DNA from: Hydractinia symbiolongicarpus
Lineage: Eukaryota > Cnidaria > Hydrozoa > Anthoathecata > Hydractiniidae
Length of the DNA: 64,000 nucleotides
Direction of reading: 5' to 3'
NCBI RefSeq assembly: GCF_029227915.1
Contig: NC_079882.1
Coordinates: 6,882,001-6,946,000, forward strand
Shown: positions 13,701-23,600 of the stretch, in pieces
Layout: each line of letters starts with the position of its first letter
How positions within the stretch are numbered: the first letter of the stretch is position 1
Notes under the pieces: model-generated
What the model was told of the DNA's origin: nothing
Databases searched by the model: none
The model's input: the letters and a program-made list of their open reading frames with translations, nothing else
Position numbers and translations under genes: made by a program

Positions 13701-15097
13701 ACTCATAGATTAATAACCTTTGACAAAAGCTTATGAATATTTTTTTCTACATTTTCCTAACAGAAGATATTTCATTGATTTACTTTATATATATACTTTG
13801 TATTATTATAAGTTAATCCATTTAATAAAAAAGTTTGGAATTCTTAGTTCTGCTTTGTAACATCAAATATAGTTTAAATTAAAATGCAAAATAAGCAATG
13901 ATTAGTGTCAAGCAAAAAGGAAGTGTTGTTGCTAGGTTGGTCCAGTTATAATGTTATTTTTACGTAAATGTGCTCACCCTGATAGACTGATACAGACATA
14001 GAAAATTTATAAAGAGTATTAGGCAAAGAAAAAAAATTAAAACATTGTTTAAGTTATAGTTCCATGTAAACAGAGTAAAAAATGTTATATAAACAAAAAA
14101 CTATACAAATTTCACATTTTTATCTTTTATTGTAAAAACATACTAATCACTGAACATCTATGGAGGAGTGCACAATCAAAACAAGTTATGATTTAAGCTT
14201 CTTGCTACTGAATGTGACTTGAGGTGATAAAAAAAATTACATTTTTTTAAACAATATAGCTAAATCCCTTAAAGAAAACTGTGAAGAATTAATCCCTTTT
14301 TGTTTGATGGCAACAGGGCAATTAGTAAACACCCATTACGAAGCAATTATATTTAATTGGGTTATATCATAAAAAACATTTTTAACATTTAGTCAGAGCT
14401 AGACATATAACAGTAACTTTTTTGGTGCTACAATGTTGAAATGAACAAGTAATAATTTAACCAAAAAGGCACTCTAGTTGTGTATTAAAAAATTAAAAAT
14501 TTGTTTTTGCTGAAAGTTAAAAAACTGGAGTAACGTGGGATGCCTAGATTCAATATGATAATTTCAGAAATTCTAACAAGCTGTTTCCTTTTTTAAAAAT
14601 ATATTTTTATTTATAGTTAGCTATAGGAAAGCAGTGTCTTCATGTGATTTAGGCAGATGGACAAACTTAACAGATCGCTACCACACATAGGTGTATCAAA
14701 GTGGCAGCTAGCTAGCTGTTATAAAATCTACTTTTTTGTATCGTTCTGTTTTTCTAAGTAATTTCTTTCTGTTACTGGCTTCCTGACTACTAGCAATAAA
14801 ATTTAGGCTTCAAAGTGCAAGTGTAACATCGTCAAGTAAACATGTTTTTGAAAAAATATCGCCTAAATACTACAAAATCAAAAACGTCAATTGTTCTTTT
14901 TCCTGTAATTCGGCTAGTATTCTGCTCAAAAGTCTGTATCCCAATCATTTCTTAGCTAGCAAGTTACCAAACAAAATCCCTAGCTAGGCAACTGGCTGGC
15001 TAGTTAAAATAGACTTTAGATTAAGTCATATTAAAATATTTAGCTTTACCTCGCCACCGCACATCGTACCAAAGGTAGTTCGAAGAGAATTCCCCAT
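7800..15097 (-). CDS. Unrecognised protein, 578 aa, candidate N-myristoylated, five coding exons
   Basis: I do not recognise this protein. Exons in coding order: 15050-15097, 9861-10070, 9136-9676, 8562-9001, 7800-8297. All have GT-AG borders, the phases (0,0,1,0) close exactly, and the total is 1,737 bp including the stop. The start follows AGAAATGG context with an in-frame TAA two codons upstream. The N-terminus MGNSLRTTFGTMCGGE carries Gly2 and Ser4, as expected for N-myristoylation, with a nearby cysteine that could be palmitoylated. Exon 2 (residues 17-86) is strongly basic (KKEKKKKEKKNKKAKNG), then turns acidic. Residues 103-175 are very acidic. Residues about 190-370 look alpha-helical and are the likeliest folded domain. 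The C-terminal 165 residues are Ser/Pro-rich and end FGSFEFVTDYEINIAEKNQSQMV in part. A basic patch next to a lipidated N-terminus suggests membrane-associated behaviour, but this is inference. The 5.0 kb first intron could hide further small exons. Confidence 0.72.
11043..12115 (-). mobile_element. Degenerate non-LTR retrotransposon (LINE) 3' portion
   Basis: The minus strand carries broken reverse-transcriptase landmarks in the right order. MKIGKAAGVSYVVADLVRAS resembles the usual 'MKNGKAAGPSG' region. Next comes AHKGSALSPLLL, which corresponds to the GxxQGSxLSPLLF motif. Then DTRMVRWIC corresponds to the conserved RMIRWMCG block near the C-terminus, and NNWLRKCRDLL to the terminal region. 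Stops and frameshifts interrupt all of them. The 3' end reads GGAAAACGGACGTTAAGAAT and then a GATGAT-type tail, typical of LINEs of this kind. On the plus strand the block is strikingly poor in G. It lies in an intron of the 578-aa gene, in the same orientation. It is an inactive relic. Confidence 0.6.
11092..11112 (+). repeat. Poly-G tract
   Basis: An uninterrupted run of about 19 G lies just inside the 3' end of the LINE relic. Similar runs occur at 27421-27439 (C) and 45059-45071 (G). They are unusual in such AT-rich DNA and their exact lengths may be affected by sequencing error. Confidence 0.85.
12487..12767. mobile_element. MITE with CAGGGGCTGATCCA terminal inverted repeats
   Basis: The left end CAGGGGCTGATCCAGAAATT is mirrored by the right end, whose reverse complement is CAGGGGCTGATCCAAGTCAA; both continue into ATTTTGG / ATTTGG. 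The element is 281 bp and has no open reading frame. The CAGGGGCTG-type ends recall hAT-group non-autonomous elements, but an 8-bp target duplication is not clear, so the superfamily is left open. Confidence 0.65.
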
Positions 15098-16027
15098 TTC
15101 TTATGTTCTTATCATCAAACAACAAAGCTAACCATTCCTTTACTTGACTGCATTTGTCAATGAATTAACAGTTACTCTTCTGTGTTGAAGTCGTGAAGTT
15201 CAAACTTTGGACCAACCTCCTTTCTCCTTAGCGCATACTTTGTTTACACACAACACTTCATGACCAGCCACGACCTTTATGCCACCAAGTTAGCAAATAA
15301 ACCAAAATAATTTGCGGTTGCGGTGTGACAATCTTCACGGAAGTCCTTGAAATATAAAGAGCACTTCTCTTCGGTTTTTAGTTACTGGGACGACTATAAG
15401 GTTAGTTAATGGGAAAATCTGATCAAATCACAGAATTACGAAATAAATGATCTCGGCTCTACAGCTCGCAGTTTACAAAACGCAGTCCCTCAAAGAAGAA
15501 TGGAACAAAGTGAAATCTAAGTTCCAAACACGATTTTTTAACAGATCATCAGGATGGACTAAAAGTTCCTAGGGTGAGGTTGACAACAAACTATTTTTAG
15601 AATTTGCTTTTGAATGTAATGATTGTGGAGATATCAGCACAATTTGTGACTTTTGGTTTCTTAATGGCGTTATGCCACAGTGACACAAGGCGATCAAATT
15701 TACGTTAATAACTATCGACTAAAAATGTAACCGATGTCGCCATTATAGCTTTTTGTTGCTTACAACATTTTTTTATTACTCGCAACATTAGTTTTGGTAA
15801 AACGGTAAAAATTCTTCACGTCGTCACTCTTTCTTCCGCAACAATTCTGAGTCAACATTTTTGTATTCAGCCAATCAGAAAATAAATTATTATAGCGACA
15901 TCTTTCTTTGTTGTAATGGAATGTTACCTGTTGCATATATAAACGTGGTGGCGACACAATGTTTTGGACGATTGTAACTGTAAGTAATTGAATTTGTTAC
16001 AATCGCCAAAAAATTGCCTTGTATCCA

Positions 16028-16137
16028 AACCTCGTCCTCAGGACCTGTTAGGCTTTATATATTTGGACAGCCATAACGAGGTTGCCTCGTGTCTCCGTGT
16101 CTTCAGCGTGATAAACATAAAAAACCCTGGAACGAGC
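16028..16137. repeat. Foldback element, CCTCGTCCCCAGG family
   Basis: AACCTCGTCCTCAGGACCTG at the left end is answered by AAAAAACCCTGGAACGAG at the right end. An internal ACGAGGTTGCCTCGT palindrome sits in the middle (16077-16091). It is non-coding and belongs to the family also seen at 326, 1894 and 26776. Confidence 0.55.
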
Positions 16138-17427
16138 TGGAAATCACCGTATTATCAGCGAAGAAATGTTTGACTTGTAAATGCGATTTTTCAGAGCGTA
16201 TGTTACCACCATATTGTACGCAAAGTAAACTGCATATTGAAGGAAGGAGATCTCGGTCACAGATTTCAGTCATAACTCACTGAAAAAGGATTGAGCGGTA
16301 ACTCGGCTTGCATTTATTCCAATTCGCGCTCTTTGAATGAACTAGTTAAGAGCGAAGAGAACAAGCCAGTCTATCTCATCCAATCACAAGCGCTATTTCC
16401 TTCTTCTTACAAGATTTGTCGAAAACAAGTATAGGGCTAAAGGATGATTTAATCACAACCTTGTACGTATTTGTTGGCCTTTTTCTATATTTCGCAGAAT
16501 TAAATCTTCGCAAATGCCTTTAATGGCATAAATTTTCGTGAATAACCATTTTCTAGGAGTTAAATAAAACAGTAGAATTTTCATATTTATTTTTATCACA
16601 AGTTTATGGCTATTAATCAAATAATTGGAAAGAATTTCGCCTTTCATCAACATCAAAGTCTATGTCCTAATCAGATTCATCAGAGGAATCGTTATCTTTT
16701 CTATCTTTGACGTGAGGGTCCTTAGGGCCTGGGTAGGAAGTCGCCGACTGATAAATTCTTTACTTCTGCAGCTGACACAATGTTAGCGAAAGAAGAAAAT
16801 ATTTCTATAAGATATATATAAAAAAAATGCGAGCTGAGTTTTGAAAAAAATAAAATTTGCAAGAAGTTATTCCATCAAAGAAATTTTTTGATTAAAAATT
16901 TAAGCTTATTAGAACGACGGCCATGTGTTTGCTTTTTTCTCCAGGAAAAAACTCGCGTGGGGAACTCGCGAACGAGTAAGAGGCTAACCAGATCGGTTTG
17001 GTATTAAAAACAAGCGATTGATAAAAATTTTCAGCTATATGGACTCTAAAAAATGGCGACAACTCTAGTTTTTGATTTACACACTATACAAGCTAATGTG
17101 ATCAGAAAGAGGTCACGTAACTTTCGAAAAAAATAACAAAACTATTAACTTAATAGTCGTAATAATAATGACGAAAACACATGTAAAACGAAGTAATCGC
17201 TTTAAATGAAAATTTGAAAACAGTTCTCGATAGAATCTAGTTCAAAAGACGAACACTACAGAAATACTTTTGTTTTTCGGAGTAGAAATTAGTTCAGTTG
17301 GCCAGTAAAAAAGAATAAAATCACGAATATACACGATCTATCATTTATAAAATACACAATAATTTATTAGTGCAAAATGATTTACTTTTCTTTCCAAGAT
17401 CCACTAGTAACTCTTTCATTTACAACT

Positions 17428-17433
17428 TTTATT
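17428..17433 (-). terminator. Candidate poly(A) signal of HCF1
   Basis: AATAAA on the minus strand, about 190 bases past the HCF1 stop codon at 17621. It is the nearest clean match downstream other than an AATAAATAAAT-type AT-rich patch around 17548-17560. The assignment is positional only. Confidence 0.35.
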
Positions 17434-17620
17434 TATAACATGAAAAAAGATAATTAAAAAATACGGCATCTATAACACGCCGCCTCGTCGTCGGCACGTG
17501 TCGTCATCTAAAGAACACTGCGCCGCATTATATCAGTTCCACTATATACAATAAATAAATAATTGGTATCTTCGAATTATTTACAGTTCAAAATTTTCCA
17601 CTCGTTAAAGATGATTAAGT

Positions 17621-20600
17621 TTAAGAAAGTTTAGCTCGCTTCGCCATATCCACTCTAAACAAAAGTAGAACAAGTTAGAACCCAATCTTCTTTCAGAGTT
17701 TAAAAAACATTCAGTGTAGAAAAAACAACGTCCTACCTTGTTTCCGCAGTTCGCTTCAACTTATTGTCTGGCAAATCTTTTAAATCTAAACACGCAAAGA
17801 CATTAATAGTTAAGAAAATAAAATAAAAAGCGTCGGAAAAATCGTCAGTTTATAAATAACTAAAGATGGCATACCTTGTAGCCACCTCACTTGGGTTGCA
17901 GGACCATAACTAAAGCAGCAAAAACATCATTATAGCTAAGAAACGCTGTGTTGACCTAACAAACAAGGAAACATTTGAAGAAATTTAACCCACCCCTTCT
18001 CATTTTTCGCAGCAATTCTGAAGATGATGGCGGGCTTGGTTGTGAAGTCGATGTGAGCATTTTTCAGCGTGTCTGCCGTTACTGTACACGACGACACGGA
18101 TCCGCAATAAACACGCACGAATGTGAGCTGGGTGTTTGGAACATCTTTCCCTTTCTTGTTATCAACGGCTAAGTATACAGCATACTCCAAAATCTTGCCT
18201 GCACTGTTCGTTGGAGGTTCCCAAGACAAATGTGCTCCTACGTCGTTCTAAAAGTAAATAAAAAAAATTAACGGAAACTGAACTCGCAGCAGGACGCTTA
18301 CAATTCATCGAACGACATTTTATTTCTTACTTTGGTTATTTTGATCGAACACGGTGCACCAGGAAATCCTAAAAACAGAAAACAAATATATTTAAAGAAT
18401 GTAACATTTGACCTGCATTAAAAGAAATTAACGATACAGGGTTAAAGGTTAAACAAACGAAATTAAAATTCGTTTTAATCGACATACCCGGTACACATGT
18501 TTTGAAGGCAGCAATATCACTGTATAAACCTCTACCGCAAACATTTATGCCAGCTACTCGGAATTTAAACGCCGTTCCAGGTTGCAGTTCAACTTTGCGC
18601 ATGCCTTTATATTCACCGTCTGCAACAACATTATCTTCCTAAAAAAAAGGAAAAGAAAAGAAAAGACAGTTAATTTTGTTTTTGTATGATATAATGAAAA
18701 ATTCTCTCTTTTTTTTTCTTTACTTACATTTTCGTCACCTTCTTCGACAGGAACGTAATAATGAGATACGACTATGGACGTGTTGGTTGTCATAGCAACA
18801 TCAAACCAAGGCATCTGAACTTTCTTAATTGCATCACCACCTACTTTGGGTTTTCCAGCCTAAGTAAATAAGAGCAAGTCAATTCGAAGAAACAAAAATG
18901 TACCCTTTGCTTGCAGTATCTATATTTTAAGCTCAAGTCAAGCTTGATGTTGATATATTAGATAAAAAATAGCCGGGAAACTTCTCATAAAACGTCTCAT
19001 ACCTTTTTAACAGACAGTACGTTTCCAACATTGCCATTGACAGCGGACGCTTTCCCAACAGGTCCTGTAGCAATCGGAGAGGACGAGGCTAAGGCTGCTA
19101 AAGTGGAAAGGGGGTTTTGTGATATGTCGGATAATGTTGTCGACACAGGTTTAGTTGGTGTATTCTGTATATTAGACGAGCTGCTGGCAATGGATGCGAG
19201 TTGTGCTAACGTTGTCGCAGCAACTGATTCAACTGACATCGCATCTGCGGGTTCTTCTTTAATATCAGTTTCAGGAAGAGCACTTTCAGCCTTTTGCTCT
19301 TCTCCTTTTTCTAACTTTACAGTTTTGTCATCTGGGTGGTTTTCCGTTAAAGCATCAGCACTCCTCTCCTCTTCGTTGGTTTTTACCGAATCCGTTTCCA
19401 TTTTTTCATGTTGTTGCTCCCCGTTCATTAATATAGCCTCTTCTTCGGTTTTGATGTCTTCTTTTATCTCGCTACTAACAGGCGCTTGCGCGTTTTGTAC
19501 TTCCATTGGTTTTTCATCGGCAACAGGCTTGTCAGAAACCTCCTTCTTTTCAGTTTGGGCATCACTAACTTTCTTCTCGTCAGGAGATTCATTTGAATCT
19601 GCATTAGTCGAGGAAGAAACATCAGAAATTGGAGTCTCTGCAGCAAGTGTGTTTTGCGCATCAAGGGAGGAGGGTGCTTGCGTAGATATAGATGGAGTAT
19701 TTGGTATTCCAGGAATAGGCTCTGTCGTTGTGCTGACAGCACTGTTTACAGTCGCAGCAAGGGTTTGTATTTTACTACTTGTAGTAGTTAATATATTTAA
19801 ATTAGCCAATCCAGATGGCAACTGAGGACGAACAGCCGGAAACTGATTTACTAGTGAAACAGGTGAACCCGTCTTCCCAGCACCTGCTCCAGACACAAGT
19901 GTGGCCATAGGAGAGATATTTGTTGCTTGAGTTGTCACAACTCCCATTTTAGTTCCAAGGAAGGAACTCACGTTCACAGCTTTTACTGTACTTGTGACAC
20001 CAGCTTTTGGAGGAAACTGCACAGATACCAGTTTTGATGGACTCGCTTGTGCGGAACCTAACTTTGCAATATTAGGACTGCTTAAAGGAGTTGGCACGCG
20101 AAGCTGAGCTCCACCAGTAGCAGCACTGAGAACTTTTTGTATCTGGCTTTGACCTTGCTGACCTTTTAGTAACGCAGCCATCTGTTGCGGTGTTACGGTG
20201 ACCGTGGTTCCACTGCTGCCACTTGTTGTAGTAGTGTTTGGTCCAATCGCACGTATGAATGTTACTGTTTGCGGTGGAGCACCTCCAGAACCTGGCAGTT
20301 GAGCTCTTACCAATGCATACTGAGTGGCTGAAGATGTGCCGGTGGTAGGTGCAGCAGCATTCGATACTACCTTTATGGCAGGAGATGCTGTCGTATTGGA
20401 CACCTGAGGTGTTAATATTGGATTATTCATTCCTGCTTTAGCAACTGTTTGCACCACGGGTTTAGCACCAGCCTTAGCCGGAGAAATTATCTGAACAGTT
20501 TTTCCACCAGTAGCATTAATTTGTGTACCAGTCAATTTGCCAGCCGTCAACTGGTTAAGAGCCGCCAGTGTAATGTGTTGGTTTTTAATCTGCCCTCCAA

Positions 20601-23600
20601 GCTGAATTGGAATTTGGGAAACGGATTTTGGAGTAGTTATTAAAGAAGGAGCTTTGACGCCAGCAATTGTCGTTACGGGCATTTTTAGTTTGGACTTGAG
20701 AGTAGCATCGGACACACCCAACGTTTTTGAAATAGCCAACGGTGTTGTACTTGAAGAAGCGTTTGGCAATCGAACTACGTGTGCAGCATTAGCCCCTAGT
20801 AACTGAGTCGGGGTAGTGGTAGAGGTAATGGCTCTATTTGATAAACTTGTAACTGCAGCAGAATTAGAGGGGGTTGTAGGAGCTGGCACTTCGTACTTTT
20901 GTATTTGAATAATGTAAGCATCAGCTGCACAAGTAAAAAAACAAAAAGAAATTAAAAATATCACAGAAACGAATGTAGAGAATATGAAAAATACCAATGA
21001 AAAAACCATACCTGTTGGGATAGCTCCCCAACATACTTCCAAAGTTGTTGTAGTAGCTCTTACAAGTTGAACACGAGATGGCGCAGGAGGTCGTTCTAAA
21101 AATTTGAAGGATATAAAACCCTTGCGTGTATAAAAACCCTTTAAATAATTTTTGAAAATTTTGCTGTATATGTTTTTTTAAGAAATAGTGTGTTACGTAC
21201 CTGTCTCCAGAAACCACAAATCTTTGCAGCAAACCTAAATAAATATTTAAGACTTACTATAAATAAAAAGAACACGAGAGAGACTTAAAAATGTTATATA
21301 AAAAACATTAAACAAAATATTTACATAAAAAACTAACATTTTCAACTTGATTATTCCAAGCCTTTCTGTATCCATCCCTGCCACTCCAAACATACATTCT
21401 CGTGTGAACCTACAAATATTAACGATATATTGAAATTGCATCAGACAGAAACAGTTCTGAAGTTAAAGAATAGATGCCTGTCTTACATTGACAGCAGAAT
21501 GTCCTGCACGTGGTTTTAGTATTTGATCATCAGCTCCATCAACATTGATAGCTTCCCATCTTAACTTTTCTAAAAGAACAAAAAAAGCAAATTATATGCT
21601 AATTTATTTCATCTTTACTGCCTTTTCGCAACTGTTTGTCACAGATGCACATTTATCAAAAGTGGGACATTTATTGGAAATACAAATAAAGATAAAACAT
21701 CTGTTCTCATAAAAACACCAGGGTAACCACTAATAAAATAAGAACAAAGGTAGGGATAATAAGGAGAATTAAGGAGACAAATTGACATTTTTTAAGGATA
21801 TTTTGCTGCGAACGAGAATAAAATAAGGATAATTAAGGAGAAAAACAATTTTAGTTCTCATCTTTAATGTTACACATACATGTTCTATGATAAGAAAATT
21901 ATACATATTATACAAATATACATATAAATTATGCCCTGAAAGGATTTCAGGTAACAGAGAAATATGTCTTATTTTATTGGTGATAAACAATCCATGAACA
22001 GACTTCCAAAAAAGTTACGATCAGAAAAAATAAGAAAAGAGGAGAAATTAAGGAGAATAGCTAAAATTTGAATTTTTTTAAGTATATTTAGGTACTTTTA
22101 AGGAGATATTCTTTTTCTACGGTTATTTAAGGAGGAGTGGTCAACCTAAACATACAATAAAAAAAATTTTCAGTAATAATTTTTTATTTATTTGCCTCGC
22201 TACTTTAACTGAGATAATTCACAAGTAGAATATAGGCTACATTAGGGTGATCGCTGTTCCAAAAGCATTAAATAAAATACATACCAACGTTAAGACAAGC
22301 TAATGTATTTGTGCACTTCCATTCTTTTTCATGACTAGACTTTCCATCATCAACCAGTAATGGAACCCAGCCACCAAATACATACATTCTAGATATAAAA
22401 GACAATTTAATACACATAAAATAGCATTGTTAATTAATTCTAGTAATTTTCAATGAAATCCCGAAAGCCACAAACCTCTTGCCGATCATGACAGCTGTGT
22501 GTAAACTTCTTGGCAGTGGAGCTATTCCATGAATTACAGGTTTCGACCATAACATCTTATCTAAAATTAAATACAATGTAACCAATATAACCATAACAAA
22601 ATAGGATTCAACATTAATATTACTAATAAAATAGTCAACTACAAAATAACATTATTGCTGTAGGTAAAATACTGTGATATAAACTGACAAAATCTATCTT
22701 ACCAACATCTAATATATAAACATCGCCCAATCTGCACCCACTCATTCCACCATATATAAAAAGACGAGGATGCTTGCCATTTTCTGCAGTGTGCAGGACT
22801 GCAGAATGTGATTCTCTAGCGGTGGGTGGTTGGCCATATGTTAATGGAACATCCCATTGCAAATTATCATGTTGACTTAGGTCAAGGGTGTATAAATCAT
22901 TCAAATACCTAGAAAAAAATAAAAGTTGATTTTATTTATCTTCAGATAGAAAAAAAAAGTAAAAATAATATTTTACAAAAAATATTAAAAAATTATAAAG
23001 AAACATTTTCATAAAACCATTACCTAGGAATATTACTCCTAGGATCTTCACTGTCATTTGCAAGTCCACCAAACAAAAATATTTTTTTGCCAACTAGGGT
23101 GAAACTGTGTCCAAGCCGGGGGCATGGAGGAATATTGTTTGCGGGAGCCTTTGGGTGAAGGTGTTTCCACTCCCATCTGCTCGCTTGAAGTTCATAAAGC
23201 TGAAGGATAAAATAAAAAAATTAATACATAAATGATATTTAAAGCACCACCCCTCAATCATTTGATTTTTCTAAAATGCAAATTCCAGGACATTCCAGGA
23301 CAAATTTGTTTGATCTTCCAGGACAATTCCGGGAGGAATTGCTAACCTTAAAAGTCACAAGCCTAATAAAACTTTTGGGAACACAAGCATTTCTTTGAGA
23401 TGCATGCAATGCAATCTAGAAGTATTTGTGGACAAATATGTTGCAGCATTTTACAAACCTCATTTTTAATTAATTCTTGTGACCGGTAGAGTGGTTCTTT
23501 GGCTCCCTGATATGCAGGCCTTAAAGTTTGCCAAAATATTTCCCAAGGTGATTCATTTTCCCATTTGGAAAATATAATTGATTTCATGCAAGAATCCAAT

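Larger units (their letters stand above)
10071..15049. other. Large first intron of the 578-aa gene
   Basis: This interval lies between the short N-terminal exon and the basic second exon. It contains a degenerate non-LTR retrotransposon (11043-12115) ending at a run of about 19 G, and a MITE (12487-12767). The rest (12.8-15.0 kb) is AT-rich and has no similarity I can see, apart from GCTAGCTA-type runs near 14.7 and 14.95 kb. Confidence 0.6.
15098..17620. other. Intergenic region between HCF1 3' end and the 578-aa gene
   Basis: Both neighbours are on the minus strand, so this interval holds the promoter of the 578-aa gene (15.1-15.5 kb side) and the 3' UTR of HCF1 (17.2-17.6 kb side). It contains one foldback element (16028-16137) and a TTCGCGAA-like patch near 16.49-16.55 kb. 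I see no conserved coding sequence. Confidence 0.55.

Noticed and set aside
19031-19825. 264-codon plus-strand open reading frame
   Set aside because: It lies antisense to the HCF1 low-complexity exon, and its Ser/Ala/Val-rich product is what reverse translation of Thr/Ala/Ser-rich coding gives. It has no independent similarity.
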